64,000 nt of DNA from CAYWXV01 sp964462535 (GTDB lineage Bacteria; Bacteroidota; Ignavibacteria; OLB7): assembly GCA_964462535.1 (NCBI GenBank), contig CAYWXV010000012.1, positions 1 to 64,000 on the forward strand, read 5' to 3'. This document shows, piece by piece, positions 34,374-44,460 of this stretch; the stretch's first letter is position 1, and each line of letters starts with the position of its first letter. A program made the translations under genes and the position numbers. The notes beneath the pieces were generated by a model. It had not been told where the DNA came from, made no database searches, and saw nothing but the letters and a program-made list of their open reading frames with translations.

Positions 34374-35693
34374 ATGAAGCAGAACGAACTCATACTAGAA
34401 TACCTGGACGGCACACTCGATCCGGCTGCCGAACAGGAACTCTTCGAGACCCTGGCCGGGCAACCTGAACTCCGCACGACACTTCGCGGTTTTGTGCAGA
34501 TAGGGGACGCCGTCCGTGGCGATCGCGAAGCTTTCACGCCGCCGGCAGCGGTGGAGGCTTCGTTGATGCGACGTTTGGGGCTCGCCGCGGTGCCCGGTAA
34601 CTCCACGCGTGGAGCCGGCCTGCTCGCGTTCTTCCGGACCAGGGCATTCGGTCTGGCGGCTGCCTTCCTGCTCGGAGCGCTGTTGACGGCCGGCATCTAC
34701 CGTGTTGCCGTTAGATCCGACATCGCCCAAACCGGGCCGGTAGTCAAGACCACCGGGAGTGACACGCCACGTCGGGCCATCGAGTCTGCACTGAAATCGC
34801 CGAGCACTGTCCCCGCATCCGGCGCGAGCACGATTTCCAGCGAGCAGCAGGTTCCCAAGTCGTCTGCGAACAGTTCCGAGGTGCCGCCGCTTTCTGCGCC
34901 TCAGTCCGCTTCGATTAGTGGAGAGAATCGTTCAACAACAGCGACGACAGTTGTGAATCGCGTCCCCAGGGTGCGAACCACACCCAGCTTGCCGGTAGTT
35001 GCTTTGCAGAATGATGTGGACCAGAACGGCCCACCGCCGCGAAGAGCGTCGCGGGACATTATGAGAAGCTTGTATGGCGATGACTCTGAGCACCTGTTGA
35101 CAACCCGAAACGGCCGACCGCCCGACATCGTCGACCGGTCGACGACCTATCCGCGACTGAATTCGGCGGCCACGCTCGGGATCGATCTCTCTGTCCCCGA
35201 TGAGACGACGCGCGGCGACTGGATCGTTGAACTCCGCCATGGATTTGCTTCCACGGACCTGGAGACTGTGGAGGCGCTCAACCCCTCGACGTCCTGGGTA
35301 GAGGACGGGGCATTGGGGGTCTATCGTCATGTCGGATCCAACGTCGCACTCGGTGTCGAGCTTGGAGCCGAGCGCTACTCGCAGCGAATTCCCCATGTGG
35401 CTGCGGACACAGTCGCGATAGATCAGCGTCCCCTGTACACCTGGGGGGGTGCGGCAGTGAGGTATTTCCCAGGCAGAGTCATTGGACTGGACCCCATGTT
35501 CCAGGGAGGTTTCGGTATCGCTTCGGCCGGGCCCGTGGTGAGAGGCCGATTTGGCCTTTCGCGCGACATTCTATCGGGCTTCAAGGTTGCCCTGGGAGTG
35601 GAGTCGTCCGCACTCATGTATAAGGCGGGCGACGTGCGACAAATCAGCGGGCGGTGGGGGGGATTCGCAGGGCTGGAGGTCATGGTACCATGA
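34374..35693 (+). CDS. Anti-sigma factor spanning both membranes (Dma-like)
   Basis: A 439-aa protein with an unusual layout. Residues 1-70 are a small acidic helical domain (ILEYLDGTLDPAAEQELFET) typical of cytoplasmic anti-sigma N-termini, without a zinc HxxxCxxC motif. Residues 91-109 are one membrane helix (AFGLAAAFLLGALLTAGIY). Residues 115-255 are low-complexity Ser/Thr/Pro/Ala-rich, expected to be unfolded in the periplasm. Residues about 260-439 form a predicted small outer-membrane beta-barrel (WIVELRHGFASTDLET; LGVYRHVGSNVALGVELGAE; WGGAAVRYFPGR; KVALGVESSALMY). This matches the dual membrane-spanning anti-sigma factors described in Bacteroides. It would carry an outer-membrane signal directly to the sigma factor encoded upstream. 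The stop overlaps the lipoprotein start (ATGA). Confidence 0.78.
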   Translation: MKQNELILEYLDGTLDPAAEQELFETLAGQPELRTTLRGFVQIGDAVRGDREAFTPPAAVEASLMRRLGLAAVPGNSTRGAGLLAFFRTRAFGLAAAFLLGALLTAGIYRVAVRSDIAQTGPVVKTTGSDTPRRAIESALKSPSTVPASGASTISSEQQVPKSSANSSEVPPLSAPQSASISGENRSTTATTVVNRVPRVRTTPSLPVVALQNDVDQNGPPPRRASRDIMRSLYGDDSEHLLTTRNGRPPDIVDRSTTYPRLNSAATLGIDLSVPDETTRGDWIVELRHGFASTDLETVEALNPSTSWVEDGALGVYRHVGSNVALGVELGAERYSQRIPHVAADTVAIDQRPLYTWGGAAVRYFPGRVIGLDPMFQGGFGIASAGPVVRGRFGLSRDILSGFKVALGVESSALMYKAGDVRQISGRWGGFAGLEVMVP

Positions 35694-36424
35694 CACTGAG
35701 ACCAGCGTTCGGTCCGTTCCTTCTGTCGCTGATCGCGCTGCTTCTACCGGCCTGCGACAACGTCTCCGTCGACAAGGAGACCGCGAACGCCGTTCTGCGC
35801 GAGCGGGACACAATCGTTTCGCCACCCGACACCATCGTAATTGTTCGCGACTCGATCGTGGAGATTGTTGAGCATGACACAACGATCATAACGGAGCACG
35901 ACACAGTCAGAATCGTTGTGCGCGACACTGTTCGCATTGACACTCGCGGACGCGAATGGGAGGGTGGGCTTGTCCTGTTCAATCCGTCACTCGCGGGCGA
36001 GGTCTTGATCGACTCGCTTGCCTCGTATGTGCGGATCAGAATTGATGGCGGCTTGCCAAGGTCTATGGACCTCGTACTTCTGGCCCGGTCGGCAGAACGA
36101 CCGAAGCCCCCTCCGTTCCGAACACCGTCGTGGATTCATCTCGCGGTCACCGGCTACTCCTTCTCGCCTTCCACCGTCGTGCCCCTTACGGCCGATCCCG
36201 CTCGAACGACGTCGGGAAATGGCATGGGTGTGTTGTTCCGGTCAGAGGAGAGTGAGCAGGTCCGTTGGTTCTCCACCGTCGACCGGAGCACCGGGAATAT
36301 CAAGGCGACGGTCGATCCCACTCTCCGGCGTATCGGTATCTCGGCGTCCGGAACGTTTTTCATTGCGGACTCAGCGTCACCGACGGTCAAGGTCGACAGT
36401 CTGTGGGCTGTTGTGAGATACTAG
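35690..36424 (+). CDS. Lipoprotein with D-T/S-hydrophobic repeats, third gene of the sigma operon
   Basis: A 244-aa protein translated from the ATGA overlap with the anti-sigma gene. The signal peptide ends in LLLPAC (Cys about residue 22). Residues about 40-85 repeat D-T/S-I/V pairs every 6-8 residues (DTIVIVRDSIVEIVEHDTT, EHDTVRIVVRDTVRIDT), a pattern seen in Bacteroidota lipoproteins and likely a beta-stranded or coiled stalk. Residues about 90-244 look like one or two beta-sandwich domains. Tight coupling suggests that it works with the barrel of the anti-sigma factor at the outer membrane, as sensor or cap. No known domain is recognised. Confidence 0.72.
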   Translation: MTLRPAFGPFLLSLIALLLPACDNVSVDKETANAVLRERDTIVSPPDTIVIVRDSIVEIVEHDTTIITEHDTVRIVVRDTVRIDTRGREWEGGLVLFNPSLAGEVLIDSLASYVRIRIDGGLPRSMDLVLLARSAERPKPPPFRTPSWIHLAVTGYSFSPSTVVPLTADPARTTSGNGMGVLFRSEESEQVRWFSTVDRSTGNIKATVDPTLRRIGISASGTFFIADSASPTVKVDSLWAVVRY

Positions 36425-36738
36425 CTTGCGGGAACGGTGTCAGTCGTCCTCGTTACGTGCGCTCAAGGCGTGCAGCCGAATCCATGGCGTTCGACCGATG
36501 GATCAGCGGAACGGCGTTGCGCCTCATGATGGGTGTGATCCCCTGGACCCAGGCGGCAGGTGGTTTGGTCGGAGCGTACGTAGCGTTCACGTTATGCTGC
36601 GCAGAGACGAGCGAAGAATGTGTACCGGAGGCGCGCCGCGGTGAGAGATGAGGATCGCAACGTAGAGATCGCGCGCATGTAACGATCCTCCGGTACGACG
36701 CGTGTCCTGCCCCCTTCCGGCAGGTTGCCACACATATG
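36425..36738. other. Intergenic region without a supportable gene
   Basis: Short overlapping frames on both strands show no signal peptide, domain or codon pattern I trust. The region leads into the promoter at 36739-36767. Confidence 0.45.
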
Positions 36739-36767
36739 TTTGCAGATTCCGTTTCCCTGTATCTTTG
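36739..36767 (+). promoter_or_regulatory. Bacteroidota-type promoter
   Basis: TTTG (36739-36742), 17 nt, TATCTTTG (36760-36767) is a full match to the TTTG / TAnnTTTG consensus recognised by the Bacteroidota primary sigma factor. Transcription would start near 36774, about 55 nt before the ATG at 36829. Confidence 0.7.
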
Positions 36768-36828
36768 CAGGTCCTCTCGTGAGAGAGTCGACACGTAGCA
36801 TCATCACCACAATCGAGCCGAGGTTACC

Positions 36829-37548
36829 ATGGGTACCACCACGAAGGCCGTCCGCCGCGACTGTCTTGTTGTCCACATTTCCACAGATGTTGAGCTGAAT
36901 CGTGTCCTGCAACAGGGATTCTATCGCATTCCCGAACGACGACTTGGGCGCGTTCTAGGAGAGCGCGCTCTGGAGGAATCCGATCTGATAGCATTCTACC
37001 AGGGAGCCGGTACATCTGCCGGGCTTGCCGGTGCCATCGAGTATGTGGCACCGATCAAAGGGAAGGAGAGGCTTTTCAGGCGTGACATCCTTCCGACGGA
37101 GCCGGGACATCCCCACGCGGACGATTCATACATCGTTCTACGCCTCGGTCGCCGCCGACGTTTGCCGCGGCCGATCGTCTCTGCCAGACCGCGACGTTTC
37201 ACATTCCTTAGAACGACGCGTCGTCGTATCCGGCACGCGGCGACGTTAAGTGATCTTATCGTCGGGACTCCAGAAGAGGAGAGATTATGGAAACGACTGA
37301 AGGAGAGCTCAGGCGTCGTCAAGGAAGCCGAGATGGAGCGCCGTTGGCTGGTCCGTGCCGGGGACACGACGATGGAGGTGTCGATCGCACTGTTCCACGG
37401 TAACGATCGCGTCGCATTGGTCCGCGACGGAGCCGACGAGGCCTGGATGCGTGGCGCGGGATGGCGGGTGGTGAGCTTCTCCCCCGTCACGGCGGACGAC
37501 CAGGTTCTAGCCGTAGTCGAGTCCCTGCTGCTGGGTCACCCCTCGTGA
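36829..37548 (+). CDS. Unrecognised 239-aa protein, possibly nuclease-like at the C-terminus
   Basis: A soluble, Arg-rich protein with no signal peptide. The N-terminal half (residues 1-110; LVVHISTDVELNRVLQQGFY, DLIAFYQGAGTSAGLAGAIE, DDSYIVLRLG) is not a family I know, though the segment resembles a small beta-rich RNA- or ligand-binding fold. The middle (115-150) is very basic (RRRRLPRP, TTRRRIRHA). The last ~55 residues (VSIALFHGNDRVALVRDGAD, then EAWMRGAGWRVVSFSPVT) recall the end of DUF559/Vsr-like restriction-fold proteins, where an incoming beta-strand, 'D' and 'G-RV---' recur. No full PD-(D/E)xK triad can be named by eye. It stands alone behind a consensus promoter. A hairpin overlaps its stop codon. 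Confidence 0.6.
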   Translation: MGTTTKAVRRDCLVVHISTDVELNRVLQQGFYRIPERRLGRVLGERALEESDLIAFYQGAGTSAGLAGAIEYVAPIKGKERLFRRDILPTEPGHPHADDSYIVLRLGRRRRLPRPIVSARPRRFTFLRTTRRRIRHAATLSDLIVGTPEEERLWKRLKESSGVVKEAEMERRWLVRAGDTTMEVSIALFHGNDRVALVRDGADEAWMRGAGWRVVSFSPVTADDQVLAVVESLLLGHPS

Positions 37549-37557
37549 GCGGGTGAC
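37535..37557 (+). other. Hairpin overlapping the stop of the 36829 gene
   Basis: GTCACCC (37535-37541) and GGGTGAC (37551-37557) are perfect inverted repeats around a 9-nt loop. There is no adjacent T-run; a run of ten or more T starts about 35 nt later (near 37591). It might be a weak terminator. The remaining bases to 37838, including a C-rich run near 37665, show no gene. Confidence 0.4.
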
Positions 37558-37838
37558 GCGGGGGCCCGGAAACCGAGTCTATAGCGCGCGGAGGCAATTT
37601 TTTTTTGTCGGAATTCGGACACAATACCGGATTGTGTGTACATTAGGCGCCGTGAAAAACGACCCCCCCCGCCGGACGGTCCTCGTCCTGGGGGTCTTAT
37701 TACGCCTCATCCTTGCCTCTGCACGACATTCTCATCTCCTGATCCGCACGTCGAAGCGTCGCTTCGTGACATTGAAGTAGTGGCGTGACCGACAGGGCGG
37801 AGCATCGAGGTGGCAACCATATCTGAAGAACCGGCACA

Positions 37839-38495
37839 ATGGCCCAACTCTTCAAACCGATATCCAACATCCTTGCTCGGTTGAGCATCGTCGGCGGCGG
37901 ACTCCTGGCATTCGGCGGACTTTTTCTGCTCAACCAGGCCTTCCGCTCGGACTTCGTAACGCTTGCCGACGTCGTCCGGGAACAGCCGGTTCCTTTCAGT
38001 CATGAGCACCACGTTCGTGGGCTTGGGATTGACTGCCGCTACTGTCACACGTCGGTGGAGTTCTCCAGCGTGGCGGGTATTCCCCCCACGGAGACCTGCA
38101 TGAGTTGTCATTCGCAGATCTGGACGAATGCCGCAATTCTTGAGCCGGTGCGATCGAGCTTCAAGACCGGGCAGCCGCTTCGATGGAATCGGGTGCACGA
38201 TCTTCCCGATTTCGTCTACTTCAACCACAGCATCCACATCAACAAGGGCATTGGCTGCGAAAGCTGTCATGGTCGTGTCGATCAGATGCCGTTGATGAGA
38301 GCGGGAAGTCCGCTGCAAATGGCTTGGTGTCTGGACTGTCATCGCGATCCCGCCAAGAATATCCGTCCGAAGGATCAGGTTTTCACGATGGGCTACAAGC
38401 CAGCGGAGAGCCAGGCAACGCTTGGACCGAAGCTGGTCAAGGAATACAACGTCAACGTCAGGCAGCTCACGAACTGTTCGATTTGCCATCGCTAA
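37839..38495 (+). CDS. actA: Alternative complex III, pentaheme cytochrome subunit A
   Basis: A 218-aa protein with one N-terminal membrane helix (about 14-34) and five CxxCH heme c sites: CRYCH, CMSCH, CESCH, CLDCH and CSICH, the count expected for ActA. Several His (EHHVRG, NHSIHINKG) can serve as distal ligands. ActA faces the periplasm and moves electrons out of the quinol-oxidising complex toward cytochrome c or the oxidase. It opens a gene run actA-B-C-D-E-F, and its TAA overlaps the actB ATG by one base. Confidence 0.93.
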   Translation: MAQLFKPISNILARLSIVGGGLLAFGGLFLLNQAFRSDFVTLADVVREQPVPFSHEHHVRGLGIDCRYCHTSVEFSSVAGIPPTETCMSCHSQIWTNAAILEPVRSSFKTGQPLRWNRVHDLPDFVYFNHSIHINKGIGCESCHGRVDQMPLMRAGSPLQMAWCLDCHRDPAKNIRPKDQVFTMGYKPAESQATLGPKLVKEYNVNVRQLTNCSICHR

Positions 38496-41400
38496 TGACG
38501 AACGAGATACACCTTAGCAACGGCGCCGCGCCGCCGGAAGAAGGAAGGATGGGTGAAGGGTTGGACGCCGCAAACGGGGAACTTCGAATCCTGACGGAGA
38601 GCGAGTCCCCCGTTGTCTATCAAGACCCCGCATTCGACATCGAAGCGCTTCGACAAAAGGTTGCCGAACGCTCCGGTCGCGAGTACTGGAGGGGGCTTGA
38701 TGAGCTTGCGGAGACGCCGGAGTTCCAGGCGCTTCTGGAGAAGGAATTCCCCGATGGCGCCGCTGAATGGAACGACCCCGTAGGGAGACGTCACTTCATG
38801 AAACTCATGGGTGCGTCGGTCATGCTTGCCGGTATCGGCGCATGCACGCGTCAGCCCGAAGAAAAGATTCTTCCCTATGTAAAGGCGCCCGAGCAGTTCA
38901 TTCCGGGACGGCCGATATACTTCGCAACGGCGATGCCTCTTGCCGGATACGGCACAGGATTGCTTATCGAGAGCCACACCGGGCGCCCCACGAAAGTGGA
39001 GGGGAACCCCGACCACCCTGCGAGTCTTGGAGCAACGGACTCGTTTGCCCAGGCCTCTGTCCTCCAGCTGTACGACCCGGATCGATCGCAGACCATCCGG
39101 AACAAGGGGACGTTCTCAACCTGGGAGAAGTTCACGGCGGCCGTTAGTGATATGGTCAGCACGTGGAAGAGCAATGGTGGGGAAGGACTCCGCATAGTAA
39201 CCGAGACCGTTTCGTCGCCGACGATGGCCGGTCAGATGAACACGCTGCTGGCAAAGTATCCGAACGCGAAGTGGATCCAGTATGACCCGGTCTCGCGTGA
39301 CAACGTCCGTGACGGGGCAAAGCTCGCGTTTGGGGAGTATGTAGAGACAACCTACCGGTTTGGCAGCGCGGAGGTCGTCCTCTCCATCGATTCGGATTTC
39401 CTGCTGCAGATGCCGGGGAGCGTCCGCTACGCCCGCGACTTCGTGGCGAAGCGGAAGGTGACTAACGGTTCGACCACCATGAACCGCCTTTACGCGCTCG
39501 AGTGCTCGCCCACGATTACCGGTGCGAACGCGGATCACCGCAAGGGACTGAAGCCCTCTGCGTTGGAGGGCGTCTTCTGGAGAATTGCCGCTGATCTTGG
39601 AGTCTCCACGCCCGCGGGGGCGACGCCTGCCCAGGGGGACAAGTGGACCGAGGCCGTTGTTCGCGATCTGAAGAAGAACAGCGGGAAGTCGATTGTCGTA
39701 CCTGGCGACCATATGTCGCCGGCCATTCATGCGGCCTGTCACGCAATCAACGCTGCTCTCATGAACGCAGGAACAACCGTCGTCTATACGGCGCCGGTTG
39801 AAGCGGCACCGCAAAATCAAATGGCGGCCCTGAAGGACCTTGCTGCGGAGATGGCGGCAAAGAAGGTTTCGACGCTTGTCGTCATTGGAGCCAATCCTGT
39901 CTTCACTGCCCCGGCCGACTTGAAGTTCGGAGACGCGATCCGAAACGTGCCGAACGTGATTCATATGGGACTCTATGCCGACGAGACGGCATACTTCGCA
40001 CAGTGGCACATTCCGGCGCTTCACTACCTGGAGGATTGGAGTGACGTCCGTGCGTTCGACGGCACGGTGTCGATCGTGCAGCCGTTGATCGCGCCGATGT
40101 ACTATGGCCACTCGGCTCATGAGCTTCTCGCAACGATGATCGCGCAGTCGGGCGGACCGACATCTGCGTACGACATCGTCCGTGCGTCATTCCAGGGTCC
40201 GGGAGCGAAGGCTGCTCCCGCAGTTGCCGACACTGCGGCAGCCGCGCCAGCACCCGCAGCGCCAGCACCGGCTGCTACTCCTGCGCCTGCCGCAACTCCT
40301 GCCGCCGCTCCGGGAGCACCTGCGCCGGGAGCACCCGCCCCGGTCGCCGCGCCTGCTGCGGGAATGGAAGCCGCATGGGCGAACGCCCTGCATGACGGTG
40401 TCGTTGAAGGGACGGCCCTCCCAGCGCTCAGCCCCACGTTGGACGCGACCTGGTCATCACGCGCTCAGATCGCGAAGGTTGATGGGAGTGGGATGGAGCT
40501 TGTCCTGCGCGCCGACACGACGATCTATGATGGTCGGTTCGCCAACCTGGGATGGCTCCAGGAACTGCCGAAGTCGATGACCCTCCTCACATGGGAGAAC
40601 GCGCTCCTTCTTGCTCCTTCGGACGCCGAGCGGCAGGGGCTGGGGAATGGCGATGTGGTCAAGGTGACAATGGGTGGCGGTTCGGTAGATGTACCTATCT
40701 GGATCACTCCTGGACAGCCAGCCGGAAGCTGCACGCTCAACTTTGGCTACGGACGCGTTCATGGCGGCCGCGTAGCCAATGGGACGGGGGTGAACGCCTA
40801 CGTTCTGCGCACGACGGCTGCCCCGTGGTGCGGCGTGGCAACAGTTGCGCCGACGGGTGACCACATTCCCCTGGCCACGACGCAGACGCATCACAGCATG
40901 GAAGGGCGTGATATCGTCCGTGGCGGAACAATCGACGATTACGTCAAGAGCCCGACGAAGGTCAACAAGCCGGCCGGTGTCGGTACACATGCCGAACCGG
41001 ACGCGAAGCCGCCCGAACTGGAGGACTCGTTCTACCCCGACTGGCCCTATGAAGAGGCCGCTTGGGGTATGACGATCGATCTGACGTCGTGCATCGGCTG
41101 CAACGCGTGTATGATCGCGTGCCAGTCGGAGAACAACATTGCCGTGGTCGGCAAGGAACAGGTGTTGAAGCATCGCGAGATGCACTGGATCCGCGTAGAC
41201 CGCTACTACTCTGGCGATCTGGATCAGCCACATTCTGACTTCCAGCCGGTTCCATGCATGCAGTGTGAGAACGCTCCGTGCGAGCCGGTCTGCCCTGTTG
41301 GAGCAACCGTGCATGGTGATGAGGGGCTGAACGACATGGTTTACAACCGCTGCGTCGGCACTCGGTACTGCTCGAACAACTGTCCCTACAAGGTTCGTCG

Positions 41401-41769
41401 CTTCAACTATCTCCTCTTCAGCGATCTGGAAACGGAGTCGTTGAAACTTGGACGCAACCCGGATGTGACCGTTCGAAGCCGCGGTGTGATGGAGAAGTGC
41501 ACCTATTGCGTTCAGCGTATCAATCACGCCAGAATCGAGGCCAAGAAGGACGGACGCGATGTCGCCGATGGCGAGATCGTCACCGCCTGCCAGCAGGTCT
41601 GTCCCACCGAGGCCATCGCCTTCGGCAATATCAATGACCCGAAGAGCCAGGTGGCTGCGATGAAGAAGCATCCGCTGAACTACAGTCTCCTTGCCGATCT
41701 GAACACGCGTCCCAGGACGACCTATCTGGCGCGGCTCCGTAATCCGAATCCCGAACTGGAGGGTGTTGC

Positions 41770-41773
<4 letters not shown>
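38495..41773 (+). CDS. actB: Alternative complex III, molybdopterin-like/iron-sulfur subunit B
   Basis: A 1092-aa protein whose ATG overlaps the actA stop. A Tat-type signal (GRRHFMKLMGASVMLAGIGAC) lies about 95 residues in, as usual for this subunit. Residues about 110-840 resemble the molybdopterin oxidoreductase family but without cofactor-binding conservation. The C-terminal ~250 residues carry the iron-sulfur domain: CIGCNACMIACQSENN, CMQCENAPCEPVCPVG, CVGTRYCSNNCPYK, CTYCVQ and CQQVCPTEAIAFG, enough for three 4Fe-4S and one 3Fe-4S cluster. An Ala/Pro-rich linker of about 55 residues (coded by about 40205-40370) interrupts the large domain. It takes electrons from quinol with ActC. The stop overlaps actC (ATGA). 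Confidence 0.92.
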
Positions 41774-43161
<1,388 letters not shown>

Positions 43162-43182
43162 GAGACCGCAGAGGATCAACAC

Positions 43183-43734
43183 ATGTCGTACACAACAGCC
43201 GACGCTCCTGCGATCTACGGAATGATGGCGGAGTTCGAGACTCCCGAGGCTCTCGTGGCCGCGGCGAAGAAAACGGAGCAGGCCGGGTATACGGTCTACG
43301 ATGCATACACGCCATTTCCCGTTGAAGAACTGGAGGACGCTGTCCCCCGTTCGGGCCCCTATGTCGGGCTGCTTGTTCTGATCGGTGGGCTCAGTGGCGT
43401 TCTTCTTGGCTTTCTGATGGAGGCCTACCTTGCGGGGGAGTATTACCCCATCAATGTGGGTGGGCGACCACTCCTCAGCTGGCCTGCATTCATCCCCGTG
43501 GCCTACGAGTGCGGGATTCTACTGGCATCGTTCAGCGCCGTCTTTGGTATGCTGGGTCTGAACGGATTCCCGATGCCATATCATCCGGTCTTTAACATCG
43601 AGCAGTTCGAGCGGGCCTCGCTCGACCGGTTCTTCCTGACGATTGAGTCGGCCGATCCAAAATTCGATCAGGCGGACACAACCCAGTTCCTCCAGGGACT
43701 GGGAGCTGCATCGGTCGTGCAGGTACCTGCCTAG
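43183..43734 (+). CDS. actD: Alternative complex III subunit D (DUF3341)
   Basis: A 183-aa membrane protein of DUF3341. A soluble N-terminal part (IYGMMAEFETPEALVAAAKK, YTVYDAYTPFPVEEL) is followed by two helices (about 60-82 and 103-125) and a C-terminal tail (FDQADTTQFLQGLGAASV). ActD is a structural subunit next to ActC and has no cofactors. Its place between actC and actE is the usual one. Confidence 0.92.
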   Translation: MSYTTADAPAIYGMMAEFETPEALVAAAKKTEQAGYTVYDAYTPFPVEELEDAVPRSGPYVGLLVLIGGLSGVLLGFLMEAYLAGEYYPINVGGRPLLSWPAFIPVAYECGILLASFSAVFGMLGLNGFPMPYHPVFNIEQFERASLDRFFLTIESADPKFDQADTTQFLQGLGAASVVQVPA

Positions 43735-43829
43735 GGAACTGGAGTCGATCCAAATGGAACGACCCCGGAAATGGATCGATTGACACAGGCAAATCCAACA
43801 GCAACCCGACAACACAGGACACCCAGTCC

Positions 43830-44456
43830 ATGTCATTGTTCGCATTCATACATCGTCGAAGCCGGATCGCAGCAGGGATGGCTCTTGCCGCCGTTGCGAT
43901 TTCCGTCGGTGGTTGTCGACTTGAGATGTACGACCAGCCGAAGGTGCGAGGGTATCGCGCCAGCAACTTCTTTGCTGACAGCCAGGGTGTACGACCGCAG
44001 GTGGAGGGGACTGTTGCGCGAGAGAGTGCGTGGCCGACTCGCTTCAAGCCGACCGCCGGGTTCGATGCCAACATGCGCTCGAAGCCAGGCGTCGCCGCGA
44101 TTCCAGCCGATAGCTCAAATCCATATGCACTGACGAAAGAGTTTCTTGTTCGCGGACACGAGCGCTTCAACATCTACTGCTCCCCGTGCCACGGGCGTCT
44201 TGGGGATGGTCAGGGGATGATTGTGAAGCGTGGTATGCCGACGCCGCCAACGTATCACTCCGAGCGCCTCCGGACCGTCAAGGATGCCTACATCTATGAC
44301 GTCATCACGAACGGATTCGGCCGGATGTACGGTTACGCATCGAGGATCTCGTCGGAAGATCGCTGGGCAATTATCGCCTACGTCCGCACGTTGCAGTTCA
44401 GCCAGAACGCTCCGAAGGAGTACATGGCCGAGTCTACCGGAACCACTTCGAAGTAA
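43830..44456 (+). CDS. actE: Alternative complex III, monoheme cytochrome subunit E
   Basis: A 208-aa lipoprotein-type cytochrome c. The signal peptide ends in SVGGC (Cys about residue 29), then a YDQPKVRGYRASNFFADSQG segment typical of this subunit, and one heme site CSPCHGRLGDGQG (about residues 113-125). Met of KRGMPTPPTYH is a likely axial ligand, and the fold closes with the helix SEDRWAIIAYVRTLQ. It relays electrons from ActA to the oxidase side. Confidence 0.92.
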   Translation: MSLFAFIHRRSRIAAGMALAAVAISVGGCRLEMYDQPKVRGYRASNFFADSQGVRPQVEGTVARESAWPTRFKPTAGFDANMRSKPGVAAIPADSSNPYALTKEFLVRGHERFNIYCSPCHGRLGDGQGMIVKRGMPTPPTYHSERLRTVKDAYIYDVITNGFGRMYGYASRISSEDRWAIIAYVRTLQFSQNAPKEYMAESTGTTSK

Positions 44457-44460
44457 CGTG

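Noticed and set aside
34374..35693. Assembly or frameshift fusion of an anti-sigma gene with a barrel gene
   Set aside because: The reading frame is continuous with a long linker of uniform composition, and the architecture matches known dual membrane-spanning anti-sigma factors.
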